64,000 bases of DNA from Mesorhizobium sp. CA14 (GTDB taxonomy: Bacteria > Pseudomonadota > Alphaproteobacteria > Rhizobiales > Rhizobiaceae), in NCBI RefSeq assembly GCF_020165195.1, contig NZ_JAIUHR010000010.1, positions 62,001 through 126,000 on the forward strand, in the 5' to 3' direction. Shown in pieces: positions 53,198 through 62,375 of the stretch. The number at the start of each line of letters is the position of its first letter. The stretch's first letter is position 1. The position numbers were made by a program, and so were the translations under genes. The notes beneath the pieces are model-generated. The model was not told where the DNA came from. It worked only from the letters and a program-made list of their open reading frames with translations, and made no database searches.

Positions 53198-53710
53198 CTA
53201 CTCGCTCTCGCCATCCAGCGCCGGCACGGCGACGCCGGCAAGCTCGGCGGCCAGCAGCCGCGCGGCGCCCGCGCGGGCAATTCGCAGCATCAGCGCCTTG
53301 CGCGTCGCAGCCGCCATTCGGTGCTCGGGCGCGTCGCGCAGGATCTCCGCGCCATAGCCGTCGGAAAGGATGAAGCCGCATTCCTCGGGGAAGATGTCCT
53401 GGGGAACGCCGGGATGGGTGGCGAAGAAGAAGCGGTCGGAATGCAGCCGGTAGTCCGGCCACTTGCGGTCGACCCTGAAATCCTCGATCGAGGATTTGAT
53501 CTCGATGATCCAGATATCGCCCTGCCTGGTCAGCGCCACGAGATCGGCGCGCCGCCCTGTGGCCAAAGACAGCTCCGGCAGCACATGCGCGCCCATTTCG
53601 GTGAGCAGCCGCTGCACGCCGCGCCGCACCAGCATGGCGCGCTCGGACTGGCGGCCGTCGATCAACGGGTTGAGGGGAATCGGGGAAACGAGTGGCATGG
53701 GAGGCACCAT
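53198..53710 (-). CDS. mmcB: MmcB-family DNA repair protein
   Basis: A 170-residue protein with the PD-(D/E)xK nuclease-like pattern ADLVALTRQGDIWIIEIKSS near residues 55-74. MmcB is a small alphaproteobacterial protein linked to mitomycin-C tolerance. ATG 53710 or the in-frame ATG 53698 can serve as start. It stands convergent to nhaA. Confidence 0.85.
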   Translation of the reverse strand: MVPPMPLVSPIPLNPLIDGRQSERAMLVRRGVQRLLTEMGAHVLPELSLATGRRADLVALTRQGDIWIIEIKSSIEDFRVDRKWPDYRLHSDRFFFATHPGVPQDIFPEECGFILSDGYGAEILRDAPEHRMAAATRKALMLRIARAGAARLLAAELAGVAVPALDGESE

Positions 53711-53799
53711 GCCAGATTTTGTTCACGGTTTGAACCCCTGTAGGCCGGGCGATTGTATACTTGACAGACCCGTTGGCGAATCCGTGATGCGGCAATATT

Positions 53800-53997
53800 T
53801 CAAGAAGAACGCTTGCGTATCAGGGTTCTAATAGCGGGATAGACCACGCTCATAACGATGGTGAGCACTACGAGAATTGCGATCTGCCAGTACCAGACAT
53901 AATGGACACGGACCGCCGCAAAGACTGCTACGGCAACCATAGCCGCCCGGATGATCTGATCCCCAACGCCGCCATTCGAATAAGGGCTTTTATCCAT
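53800..53997 (-). CDS. Small membrane protein (65 aa)
   Basis: A 65-residue frame with two hydrophobic helices (about 17-32 and 36-56) and basic ends. GAAGGAT lies upstream of ATG 53997. Not recognised. It lies in a lower-GC accessory patch with another short ORF just upstream, and may be part of it. Confidence 0.5.
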   Translation of the reverse strand: MDKSPYSNGGVGDQIIRAAMVAVAVFAAVRVHYVWYWQIAILVVLTIVMSVVYPAIRTLIRKRSS

Positions 53998-54041
53998 CTT
54001 TGGTATCCTTCTTCGGCTTATCGCCCTTTAGCGGTGGCGAT

Positions 54042-54155
54042 TCACCACCTTTTCAACATGCGGTCGAAGTTCTCTTCGGAGTCGTCCGTTTCGAGTTCGC
54101 GGGCGGCCTCTTTGAACTTTTCCAGTTGCTTGTTAGGTTGATCGGGCATTTCCAT
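54042..54155 (-). CDS. Small acidic/charged protein (37 aa)
   Basis: A 37-codon frame from ATG 54155 (or 54149): NKQLEKFKEAARELETDDSE then a short end with RMLKRW. The amphipathic, strongly charged pattern recalls small conserved rhizobial proteins of unknown function. It lies 45 bases before the small membrane protein in the same direction. Too short for domain assignment. Confidence 0.5.
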   Translation of the reverse strand: MEMPDQPNKQLEKFKEAARELETDDSEENFDRMLKRW

Positions 54156-54172
54156 CACCTAGGCTCAAATCC

Positions 54173-54660
54173 ATGCCGAAGCGGCACTATACAATCTATT
54201 GCGATGAATCCTCAAAAAAAGGCCGGTACTTCTCCAATTTTTACGGAAGCGCGTCGATCCAGTCTGCGGAGAGGCAGGCTATCGAAAAGGTGCTTCGCGA
54301 GAAAAAGAAGAACTGAATATCTTCGGAGAAATGAAGTGGACAAAAGTTACCAAGGAATATCAGGAGAAGTACATTGAATTCATCCGGTTGTTTTTCGATT
54401 TCGTGGCGAGAGGTCGCATCAAAATTCGAACTATGTTCACCCAGAATTACCACCGACCAAATAACCTGACCGACGAGCACCGGGATAAAGAGTACTATCT
54501 TCTACTACCAGATGCTCAAGCACGCGTTCGGGTTACGGCACTGCAATCCTAACGGTATCGACCGGGTTTCATCACCACGCTCTTGGATGACATGCCGGAC
54601 AACAAGGAGAAGATTGAGCGCTTCCGCAACTACATATCCACATATCACAGACTAGCCGCG
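54173..54660 (+). pseudogene. DUF3800-like gene broken by frameshifts
   Basis: ATG 54173 starts YTIYCDESSKKGRYFSNFYG, the opening of DUF3800 proteins (RNase-H-like fold). That frame stops at 54316. The story continues in other frames: ELNIFGEMKWTKVTKEYQEK from 54310, YQMLKHAFGLRHCNPNG from about 54500, and LDDMPDNKEKIERFRNYIST from about 54580. At least three shifts and a lost C-terminus mean it is dead. Its end abuts the transposase relic. Confidence 0.72.
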
Positions 54661-54870
54661 AACGTATTCGTCCTTGGAATGCGTGACGAACTCATGCGAG
54701 GCGAAATCCTGGCCGGCGCGCCGGTAGATACCACTCTCGTCGGTCATGAGCGCGCTTTCCGTGGCGATGTCGGTCCGGACGACAGGCGTGACATTGCCCA
54801 TGCGCGCGGGGTCGACATGGAAGGAACGGGCTTTGCCGCCGGCGATTATCGGTTCCTTCGATGGTCGGCG
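54655..54870 (-). mobile_element. IS1595-family transposase relic
   Basis: Minus-strand frame reads GGKARSFHVDPARMGNVTP, then ALMTDESGIYRR and FASHEFVTHSKDEYVRG, the conserved inner part of ISXO2/IS1595 transposases. Only about 70 residues remain, and the N- and C-terminal parts and inverted repeats are not seen. Insertion here probably truncated the DUF3800 gene. Confidence 0.65.
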
Positions 54871-54920
54871 GCGCAAAAGGCAGCGGTTAAGGCAGATGTC
54901 TACGGCGAGACCCGCTACTG

Positions 54921-55151
54921 CTAATCCCCCGCTCGAAATTCGTCCGCCAGAAGCCTGGCCAGGTGGTCGCGGCTCAGGCTCAATGCCTCTTTCAGGAACC
55001 ACAGGAAGTTGCTCGGACCGTCTGTCGGCAGGCCGTTCTCTTCCGCCTGGGTGATGACCGCGCGCTGGCGCTCGATCCGCTCTTCGATCTCGCGGATGTG
55101 CTGCTCGACACGTTCGATGTCGTCCTGGAAACCCATGGCCGGCAATCTCAT
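54921..55151 (-). CDS. Hypothetical coiled-coil protein (76 aa)
   Basis: Residues 8-40 form a heptad-like, strongly charged helix (DDIERVEQHIREIEERIERQ) and the rest a short Leu-rich segment. ATG 55136 (five codons later) is an alternative start. No family recognised. Divergent from the deaminase gene. Confidence 0.55.
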   Translation of the reverse strand: MRLPAMGFQDDIERVEQHIREIEERIERQRAVITQAEENGLPTDGPSNFLWFLKEALSLSRDHLARLLADEFRAGD

Positions 55152-55294
55152 TGTGCGCGATCGTCAGAATAGCACAAAAAACGGAAATGCGTGGAGCGCA
55201 AAGCCAAGTGGGATGCTTGAGCCTTGGTTCAGATAGAATTAGCCCTTGCTAATTATATGCCCGGCAGCAATCTCGCCGTGAGAGGATTTCCGCC

Positions 55295-55765
55295 ATGACC
55301 CGCGACCAGATGCTCGCCCACCTTAGGTCCGCCGATGCCGTCGCGCGCGAGGCGGCGGCGCATGGGCATCATCCGTTCGGCTGCGTGCTGGTCGGGCCGG
55401 ACGACCGCGTTTTGATGCGGCAGGGCAATCTCGACACGGTGCGCCACGCCGAGACCGAGTTGGCCCGTCGCGCCGCGGCGGCCTATGAGCCGGAGTTCCT
55501 GTGGCAATGCACGCTGGTCTCGACTTTCGAGCCGTGCGCGATGTGCGCCGGCACGATGTACTGGGCGAATATCGGGCGCCTGGTCTATGGGGTCGAGGAA
55601 ACCAGCCTTCTGGCGCTCACCGGGGATCACGCGGAGAATCCGACGATGAACCTCGCCTCGCGCACGGTCTTCGCCTCCGGCCAGAAGAAGATCGAGGTGT
55701 TCGGCCCCTTTCCCGAAATCGCGGACGAGATGCTCGCCCCGCACCGCGATTTCTGGAAGCGCTGA
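55295..55765 (+). CDS. Nucleoside deaminase (CMP/dCMP-type zinc site)
   Basis: A 156-residue deaminase: HAETELARRAA gives the zinc His and catalytic Glu near residue 52, and STFEPCAMCAGTMYW the two zinc Cys near 88-91. It could deaminate guanine, cytosine or tRNA adenosine; the absence of the TadA-specific sequence around the wobble site makes a free base or nucleoside more likely. Convergent with the outer-membrane protein gene. Confidence 0.82.
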   Translation: MTRDQMLAHLRSADAVAREAAAHGHHPFGCVLVGPDDRVLMRQGNLDTVRHAETELARRAAAAYEPEFLWQCTLVSTFEPCAMCAGTMYWANIGRLVYGVEETSLLALTGDHAENPTMNLASRTVFASGQKKIEVFGPFPEIADEMLAPHRDFWKR

Positions 55766-55773
55766 GCGGTTTC

Positions 55774-56508
55774 TCAGAAGTGGTTTCCCGCCTCGTTGAA
55801 CCGGTAGACGAGCGAGAACGAAAGCGTCTGCACCGTCGGCTTGAACGCGATCGCGCCGTCCGGGGCACCGGTGGCGTCGACATACATGCCGGCGCTTCTG
55901 CGGCCATAGTCGGCGAAGCGGTATTCGGTTTTCATGAACCAGCCCGGTGAAGAGATGCCGGTGAAGTCGAGCGTATTCTCGACGCCGCCGCCCACGAACC
56001 AGCCATCATAGTGTTGTTTGGCAACGCTCAAGGGGACGAGTGGGGTCGGGTCCAGACCGGACCCTGTGAACTCGGCGTGACTGCAGCCGCCATTAGCATA
56101 GATCAGCACGTCCGGCGTTGCGAGCGCGCCCACCCGAAGGCCGGCGGCATAGTTCAGCCTGTTGTTCGTGGTGCCGGAATATCCCTCGAAGGGTGCCTTG
56201 ATCCTGCCCTTGACGTCGCCGAACTGAACGTCGGCAAATGCGCCGGCCACCCAAGAGGGTGCGAACTGCCAGTCGAAGCCGCCGCCCACCGTGCCGAATC
56301 CGCCGCTGCCGTCCGTTTGCGCGGACGGAGGCGCTTCGAAATCCGTATGCTGGTCAGCGCTCCACCATCCGAACCCGCCGCCTGCCGAAAGATAGAACCC
56401 GCTCCAGTCCCTGGCCGGTGCTTGCGCCGCGGCGTCCATGTCGGCTGCCGACGCCGCCCGCGGCAATATGCTTGCGATCACGATACCGGCCGCGCACAAA
56501 AGTCTCAT
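55774..56508 (-). CDS. Outer-membrane beta-barrel protein (Omp25/RopB-like)
   Basis: A 244-residue porin-like protein. A signal peptide (ending AASAAD near residue 23) is followed by WSGFYLSAGGGFGWW, a run of alternating strands rich in Gly and Tyr, and a terminal LSFSLVYRFN closing strand ending in Phe. ATG 56508 has GAGGAC at good spacing; ATG 56529 is possible. Eight strands are expected. Confidence 0.8.
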   Translation of the reverse strand: MRLLCAAGIVIASILPRAASAADMDAAAQAPARDWSGFYLSAGGGFGWWSADQHTDFEAPPSAQTDGSGGFGTVGGGFDWQFAPSWVAGAFADVQFGDVKGRIKAPFEGYSGTTNNRLNYAAGLRVGALATPDVLIYANGGCSHAEFTGSGLDPTPLVPLSVAKQHYDGWFVGGGVENTLDFTGISSPGWFMKTEYRFADYGRRSAGMYVDATGAPDGAIAFKPTVQTLSFSLVYRFNEAGNHF

Positions 56509-56778
56509 GCAAAAGTCCTCGATGTTCATCTTGTCCCTGCAAGCCATCGCCGATTTCGCGGCCATCGTCTTGGACGCACGGGCTCCGGCGTTGGACAGGC
56601 AGGCCCGCCGCAGGATCGGCCGGAAATGTTGCGCCGGCGCAACGACAGGAGGCTCAAATGATCGTCGATTGGACTGGCGGGCCCTGAAATTGGACGGCAG
56701 GGATTCCGCCGCTTCTTTGGCCGCTCCCGAAATGCGAAGGTCGTGATAGGTTGCGGCCAATCAAACAGATTTCCGTCA

Positions 56779-57744
56779 ATGCAGAAGATCGATTTTTCGT
56801 CGGACAGCCTGCCAGCGTATCTGAGCGACAAGGATCGCTTTCGCCTCTGGCGCGACATGTGGATGGAGCAGCTTGGCGACGCCGAGATCAGGCATGCCGA
56901 GGACAAGCGTTTCGCGACGGCGACGAAGATGCGCTTCCTCGGCGAGCTTCGCGTCGGCCTGTTCGAGACCACGACCGAGTACTATGTGCGCACGCGCCGG
57001 CATGTCGCCAACGACCGCGACGATATCTTCGTGGGATTCTACCGCAGCCCCAAGCCGCAGATATGGTCGGTCGCCGATTGCGATCTGTCGCTGCAGCGCG
57101 GCAACGGCATCGCCTACAACGTCGCTCAGCCCTGTCAAAGTTTCACCGACGGCGTGACCGCCTGGGTGTTGGCCTCCATCCCTCGCGCCGCGTTGCTCAG
57201 GATGGTGCCGCATGCCGACGACCGCCCGGTGACGCGGCTCGATCCGGCAAACCCCGCCGTGCGCCATCTCGAGCGTACCATCGACTTCCTGCTTCAATCC
57301 GAGGAGCTGGATGCGGAGCCGGCGCTCTCGCGGCGGGCCGGGGCCGCACTGGCCGATCTGATCGTGCTGGCGCTGGGGGCCAAGGGCGATGCCGCGGAAA
57401 TCGCGACCGGCCGCGGGCTCCGCGCGGCACGGCTGCGCGAAGCCGTGGCGGTGATCGAGGCACGCTTCGCCGACCCGGCGCTGTCGACCGAAATGGTCGC
57501 TCGCGCGGTGGGGCTTTCGCGTCGATATCTCAACACGCTTCTGCTCGAAAGCGGCAGCACCTTTGCCGAGCGTGTGCTGGAGCTTCGGCTGCAGAAGGCA
57601 TGCGCCATGCTGTCGGACATCCGCAACGACGCCACGAAGGTGAGCGACATCGCGCTCGCCGCGGGATTCAACGACGTGTCCTATTTCAACCGGCGGTTCC
57701 GGATCCGGTTCGGTGCTTCGCCCACGCAATATCGCGGCGGGTAA
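56779..57744 (+). CDS. AraC-family transcriptional regulator
   Basis: A 321-residue regulator with an N-terminal AraC-binding-type (cupin-like) domain and a C-terminal double HTH: MVARAVGLSRRYLNTLLLE and VSDIALAAGFNDVSYFNRRFRIRFG. ATG 56779 is the first Met after the promoter. It is divergent from the barrel gene and might control it. Effector unknown. Confidence 0.85.
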   Translation: MQKIDFSSDSLPAYLSDKDRFRLWRDMWMEQLGDAEIRHAEDKRFATATKMRFLGELRVGLFETTTEYYVRTRRHVANDRDDIFVGFYRSPKPQIWSVADCDLSLQRGNGIAYNVAQPCQSFTDGVTAWVLASIPRAALLRMVPHADDRPVTRLDPANPAVRHLERTIDFLLQSEELDAEPALSRRAGAALADLIVLALGAKGDAAEIATGRGLRAARLREAVAVIEARFADPALSTEMVARAVGLSRRYLNTLLLESGSTFAERVLELRLQKACAMLSDIRNDATKVSDIALAAGFNDVSYFNRRFRIRFGASPTQYRGG

Positions 57745-57768
57745 CCTGCCGGGGGCACCCCGGTCCTA

Positions 57769-58173
57769 TCAGGCGGACACCTGGTCCGCCGCTCCCGCCA
57801 TGTCGTCCAGGATCGGGCAGTCCGGCCGGTTATCGCCGTGGCAGGCATGGATCAGCTTCTGCAGCGTCGAGCGCATCGACTGCAATTCGCGCACCTTCTC
57901 CTCGATTGCCCTGACATGGGCGGCGGCGATCTCGCGCACATCGTGGCTGGCGCGGTCGCGATCCTGATAGAGCGCCATAAGCTGCCTGCAATCGTCGATT
58001 GAGAAGCCGAGATTGCGCGCGCGGCGCAGGAAGGCCAGCCGGTGGATATCCTCGCCGGAGTAATCGCGATAGCCGTTCTCAGCCCGTGCCGGGCGGATCA
58101 GCCCGATCTCCTCATAGTAGCGGATGGTCTTGGCCGGCAGGCCGGAACGCTCGGCGGCATCACCGACATTCAT
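57769..58173 (-). CDS. MerR-family copper-type regulator (CueR/HmrR)
   Basis: A 134-residue MerR protein: winged HTH GDAAERSGLPAKTIRYYEEIG, long dimer helix, and the metal loop ACHGDNRPDCPILD with two Cys in the C-x7-C spacing of Cu(I)/Ag(I) sensors. ATG 58173. The copper efflux gene it would control is not nearby. It is convergent with the AraC gene and divergent from the transpeptidase. Confidence 0.85.
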   Translation of the reverse strand: MNVGDAAERSGLPAKTIRYYEEIGLIRPARAENGYRDYSGEDIHRLAFLRRARNLGFSIDDCRQLMALYQDRDRASHDVREIAAAHVRAIEEKVRELQSMRSTLQKLIHACHGDNRPDCPILDDMAGAADQVSA

Positions 58174-58399
58174 GGCGCTCTCCTCGAACCCAAGCGGCTC
58201 CATGAGCCGCCTCATTGATTTTGTTTCACAATCCGGTGAGGCCTGTTGCGGAAATGCCGCAGTTCGGCACTTACCGGCGCGTAAGGTCTTGCATATAGGC
58301 AGTGCGCGCTTGGCAAGCAAAAGAAATGCCAGCATGAATGATGACAACAAAGCGGCCGACTCGTGCCGCTGGCATCCAGGCGGGGCATCGGACCAATTT

Positions 58400-59017
58400 A
58401 TGCGCTTGAAGTCATTTGCAATCCTCGCCGCTCTTGCGCTGTCGACCGCGATCAGCGGGTGCAGCACCATCGGCGGGCAAATCTTCACCAACAACTATGG
58501 CGCGATGACCGATGCCGGCTATCAGCTGCCGCGCATCCCGATCGAGAAGGTGCCCGCCAAATACCATCGGCAGGAAGTGCGCTATGACACTTCGGAGAAG
58601 CCGGGCACTATCATCGTCGATACCCAGAACAAGTTCCTCTATTTCATCGAGGACGACGGCATGGCGATGCGTTACGGCATCGGCGTCGGCCGCGAAGGTT
58701 TTGAATGGCACGGCACCGCCCATATCGCGCTGAAGCGCGAATGGCCGACCTGGACGCCGCCGGCGCCGATGATCAAGCGCCAGCCCGAGCTCGCCAAGTT
58801 CGCCAGCGGCATGGAGCCGGGCCTGAAGAACCCGCTCGGCGCGCGCGCCATGTATCTGTTCAACAAGGGCGGCGACATGGGCTATCGCCTGCACGGCAGC
58901 CCGGAATGGTTCTCGATCGGCAAGGCGATGTCGTCGGGCTGCATTCGGCTGATGAACCAGGATATTATCGACCTCTATGACCGCACGTCGGTCGGCGCCA
59001 AAGTCATCGTGATGTAA
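58400..59017 (+). CDS. L,D-transpeptidase lipoprotein
   Basis: A 205-residue YkuD-fold enzyme. A lipobox LSTAISGC at residues 14-21 suggests a lipid-anchored periplasmic protein. The catalytic signature HGSPEWFSIGKAMSSGCIRLMN, given in pieces HGSPEW and SSGCIRL, holds the His and Cys near residues 165 and 180. It makes 3-3 peptidoglycan cross-links or attaches outer-membrane proteins. The frame is open upstream through MerR's promoter, which is not used. Confidence 0.88.
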   Translation: MRLKSFAILAALALSTAISGCSTIGGQIFTNNYGAMTDAGYQLPRIPIEKVPAKYHRQEVRYDTSEKPGTIIVDTQNKFLYFIEDDGMAMRYGIGVGREGFEWHGTAHIALKREWPTWTPPAPMIKRQPELAKFASGMEPGLKNPLGARAMYLFNKGGDMGYRLHGSPEWFSIGKAMSSGCIRLMNQDIIDLYDRTSVGAKVIVM

Positions 59018-59018
59018 G

Positions 59019-59067
59019 GACCATGATCCCAAAAAGTGGCAGCCGGTTTTCGGAAAAGATCATGGTC
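59019..59067. repeat. Palindromic repeat after L,D-transpeptidase gene
   Basis: Nine-base arms GACCATGAT (59019-59027) and ATCATGGTC (59059-59067) enclose CCCAAAAAGTGGCAGCCGG and flanking bases. It belongs to the same broad class as 50393 and 27897. It starts two bases after the stop codon and can work as a terminator. Confidence 0.6.
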
Positions 59068-59125
59068 AACTAAAGAGTTTCGCAGGCGGACCGTCTAGGC
59101 AACAACAAGACGTCCTGAAAACAGA

Positions 59126-59160
59126 AAACCGGGCTGTTGGGGCCCGGTTTTTTGTTTTTT
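59126..59160 (+). terminator. Rho-independent terminator
   Basis: Perfect nine-base arms AAACCGGGC (59126-59134) and GCCCGGTTT (59142-59150) with a seven-base loop, then TTTGTTTTTT. The best intrinsic terminator in the window, ending the transpeptidase transcript before the convergent nfu gene. Confidence 0.88.
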
Positions 59161-59199
59161 GTGATAAGGCTGGTCGCGCAGCAACCGGCCGGGAATGCG

Positions 59200-59769
59200 T
59201 CAGGCGACTTGCTCGACCTGCTGCACCTCGGGAACAAAGTGGCGAAGCAGATTCTGGATGCCGTGCTTCAGCGTCGCCGTCGACGACGGGCAGCCGGCGC
59301 AGGCGCCCTTCATATGCAGGAACACCGTGCCGTTCTCGAAACCGCGGAAGGTGATGTCGCCGCCGTCCTGGGCAACGGCCGGGCGCACGCGCGTGTCGAG
59401 CAGTTCCTTGATGGTCAGCACCAGCTCTTCGTCTGCCTTGTCGTAGAACTCAGCGGTGCCGCCGGCGTCGCTCGCCGGAGCGGCCGAGGCCATGACCGGC
59501 GCGCCGGACATGAAATGCTCCATGATGGCGCCGAGGATCGCCGGCTTCAGATGCTGCCAGTCCGGGCCGTCCTTGGTCACGGTGATGAAGTCATAGCCGA
59601 AGAAAACGCCTGTGACGCCGGGGATCTCGAACAGCCGGCCGGCCAGCGGCGAGGCCTCCGCCGCGGCTTCGGCGTTGCGGAAATCGGCGGTGCCTTCGCG
59701 CAGCACTTCCTTGCCCGGCAGGAATTTCAGCGTCGCCGGGTTCGGCGTCGATTCGGTCTGGATGAACAT
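59200..59769 (-). CDS. nfuA: Nfu-type Fe-S scaffold/carrier
   Basis: A 189-residue protein: an N-terminal Nfu-N domain (MFIQTESTPNPATLKFLPG) and a C-terminal NifU-like domain with the cluster-binding KGACAGCPSSTATLK near residue 155. It binds and delivers 4Fe-4S clusters. Standard alphaproteobacterial length. Monocistronic. Confidence 0.93.
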   Translation of the reverse strand: MFIQTESTPNPATLKFLPGKEVLREGTADFRNAEAAAEASPLAGRLFEIPGVTGVFFGYDFITVTKDGPDWQHLKPAILGAIMEHFMSGAPVMASAAPASDAGGTAEFYDKADEELVLTIKELLDTRVRPAVAQDGGDITFRGFENGTVFLHMKGACAGCPSSTATLKHGIQNLLRHFVPEVQQVEQVA

Positions 59770-59916
59770 GGGTATCTCCAGGCCCTTCGTGGGCCGATAG
59801 TTTGGAATAATTCTAAATAGGCTCTATCGGCTGGACATTCAAGCGAAACGCGTCGCTAGGAACGGCTGGCTGGCGGAATGTTTTTGCCATGCTGGAGGTC
59901 CGAACCATGGCAGCCC

Positions 59917-62238
59917 TCATCCGCCGACTTCGACGGTCAATTGTCCACTCGTCTGCAGGACATCGACCTCGGCGCCGTCATCCGTTCGCCTGAATTCGAG
60001 ATCGGCGCTGCCCTTGCCGACACGCAACCCGCGAAGCGCGATACGGTTCACGAAACCGGGCATCCGCGGCCGCACGATCCGCAGCTTGTTCGCGAAGCCG
60101 TCGGGTTCCAGGCCAAGGCACACGGTCAGCAGGAAGGGCGCTGTTCCGGCCGCCCAGGCCTGCGGGTGGCAAGCCACCGGATAGTGCACCGGCACCTGGA
60201 AATCCGCGCGCGGAAAGCCCGCCATCGCTTCAGGTAGCCTGTGATGGCGAAAGTGCATCGCAGCCTCGGCGATGCCCGTGAAGATCCGCAGCGCCGCGTC
60301 GTCCTCGCCATATTGCCGGCAGCCGGCCGCCACCAGCGCATTGTCGTGCGGCCAGACGGTTCCGAGGTGGTAGCCGACGGGATTGTAGCGCCTTTCCGAG
60401 GTGGCAAGCGTACGCACGCCCCAGCCGTTGAACATGTCGTCCCGCATCAGCCGCGCCACGGAACGGCGGCCCTTGTCGCGGTCCGCGATACCGCACCACA
60501 GCGCATGTCCGGGGTTCGAGGAAACGACCGTGACCGGGCGGCTTCTTGCTTCCAGCGCGAGGGCGAAGATCCCTTGGTCCTCGCACCAGAAGTCGCGGTT
60601 GAAGCGTATTCGAAGCCTGTCGGCCTCTTGGCGAAGCTGTCTTGCGCGGTCAGCTTCGCCGCTGCGCTCATAAAGGTCGGCGATGGCATGTTTGGCGGCA
60701 AAGACATAGCCCTGCACCTCGACCAGGGCGATCGGCGGCTTGGCGAGGCCGCCATCGGCTCTCACGATCGCGTCGCCCGAGTCCTTCCATCCCTGGTTGA
60801 CGAGACCCTCGGTGGAGCTGCTCCGGTATTTAAGGTAGCCCTCGCCATGGTCGTCTCCAGCCTTGGCGATCCAACCCAACGCCTTTTCCACCGGCGCCTG
60901 CAATTCGCGAAACAGGTCGAGATCGCCGGTCCAGGCGGCATGACGGCCGAGAAGCAACAGGAAGAGCGGGGTAGCGTCCACCGTGCCGTAGAACCTGGCA
61001 TGAGGAACATCGCCGGCGCGCGCGAGCTCGCCGACGCGCAGTTCGTGCAGGATCTTGCCGGCCTGCTCCTCCCGCCATCGATCCGTCCGGCTTCCCTGAT
61101 AGCTGGCCAGGAGGCGCAGCGTCTGGGCGGCGATCTCCGGCTGGAAGGCCAGCATTTCCAGCGCGACGATCAGGCTGTCTCGCCCGAACAGGGCAACGAA
61201 CCAGGGCACGCCGGCGGCAAAGTATTCACGGCTCCCCAATTCCGAGCGCAGCATCACGACGTCGCGCAGGGATCTCTCCATGATGCTGTTGAGCAGAAGG
61301 CTGTCGCTGTCGAGCTTCGTATGCTGCTCCAGCCATTCTTCGGAGTTCGTCCGGAGGTTGCCGGCAACACCGTCGAACGTGGCTGTTGGGCGCTGAGTCA
61401 GTTGCCCGGCCCCGGCGTCTTCCGGCTGTTCCTCCAAGGCGATGGTCACCGCGATGGTTCGCGTGGCTCCGGGCGGCACGTCGATCTGGAATTCGGCCGC
61501 CGTCTTGTGCGTGGCATCAGGCCGGGGCGAGAATGCGACCGTCGCCATCCTGCGGAGCCGGTCGGCGCCGTGATAGGCGAAATGCAGCCTGCCGCCCCGC
61601 CAGGCGGGCCGTTCGGCCCTGCCGAGATTTTGCCTCACCAGCCCGCGGACGTTGAAGATGTCCTCGAAGCCGGCGCCGAACTGCAAGGTCAGCGGAAACT
61701 CGTGCGCCTCGTGTCCCAGATTCTGGATGGTCAAGACTTCCCTGACGCATGTCTGTTCGGCGTCCAGAATACGCTCCCAGCGAATGCCGAGTTGGTCCTT
61801 GGGGATCAATCGATCCTTGCTGGAGTGCAGGTCGGGGTTGGTCAGCTCGAAGAGCGCCGCGTACCCTTTCTGGGCGGTCGAGGCCAGGACGACCGGCGTC
61901 AGGCCGGCCAAGGTCATCTGATAGCCGCCGATGAAGCGGCAGTCATGAAAGTAGAGCCCGAAGCCGTGCCCGTCGCTTATAGGTATCTGCGCATCGGCGG
62001 CGATGACGTAATACAGATCGAGGCTCTTGACGGTGATCGCTCCGGCGATGCTGTCGACCATGGCCGGATGGCCCTTGGTAAGCACCCGATGCTTGCGCTC
62101 TTGCTGCGCATGAGGTGTCTGCCGGGCTTTTTCCTGGGTCCGTGCCGACTGCGGGCGCGGCCGCGCCGGTGGTTCGGCGCCCATGGCTTTCGCCCTCGAT
62201 TGTTCGCGTCGGCCTGCCTCTTGCTCTGCTTCGGTCAT
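59917..62238 (-). CDS. Amylo-alpha-1,6-glucosidase / glycogen debranching-like enzyme
   Basis: About 773 residues. A disordered, Arg/Ala/Gln-rich N-terminus (1-60) precedes the N-terminal GDE domain (VKSLDLYYVIAADAQIPISD; YFHDCRFIGGYQM) and an (alpha/alpha)6 C-terminal domain (AAGVPWFVALFGRDSLIVA; GTVWPHDNALVAAG) with acidic catalytic residues. Relatives occur in rhizobia, with uncertain substrate. ATG 62238 has GGAGAG upstream. It lies apart from classical glg genes. Confidence 0.85.
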   Translation of the reverse strand: MTEAEQEAGRREQSRAKAMGAEPPARPRPQSARTQEKARQTPHAQQERKHRVLTKGHPAMVDSIAGAITVKSLDLYYVIAADAQIPISDGHGFGLYFHDCRFIGGYQMTLAGLTPVVLASTAQKGYAALFELTNPDLHSSKDRLIPKDQLGIRWERILDAEQTCVREVLTIQNLGHEAHEFPLTLQFGAGFEDIFNVRGLVRQNLGRAERPAWRGGRLHFAYHGADRLRRMATVAFSPRPDATHKTAAEFQIDVPPGATRTIAVTIALEEQPEDAGAGQLTQRPTATFDGVAGNLRTNSEEWLEQHTKLDSDSLLLNSIMERSLRDVVMLRSELGSREYFAAGVPWFVALFGRDSLIVALEMLAFQPEIAAQTLRLLASYQGSRTDRWREEQAGKILHELRVGELARAGDVPHARFYGTVDATPLFLLLLGRHAAWTGDLDLFRELQAPVEKALGWIAKAGDDHGEGYLKYRSSSTEGLVNQGWKDSGDAIVRADGGLAKPPIALVEVQGYVFAAKHAIADLYERSGEADRARQLRQEADRLRIRFNRDFWCEDQGIFALALEARSRPVTVVSSNPGHALWCGIADRDKGRRSVARLMRDDMFNGWGVRTLATSERRYNPVGYHLGTVWPHDNALVAAGCRQYGEDDAALRIFTGIAEAAMHFRHHRLPEAMAGFPRADFQVPVHYPVACHPQAWAAGTAPFLLTVCLGLEPDGFANKLRIVRPRMPGFVNRIALRGLRVGKGSADLEFRRTDDGAEVDVLQTSGQLTVEVGG

Positions 62239-62375
62239 CGGCTCTCCATTGGAATGCGCACATGATTCCAAATGGCGCGCCGCAAAAGCCGGCCAAGGGT
62301 GGCGTTGTTCTTGTACCAGCTTGGACATGTGCGCCGCGGGTGAGAAACCCGGCGCCGCCGGAAGGCCTTCGCAAA

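Noticed and set aside
54583-54924. 113-residue plus-strand frame as a real gene
   Set aside because: Its first third is the shifted end of the DUF3800 remnant and the rest is antisense of the transposase relic.
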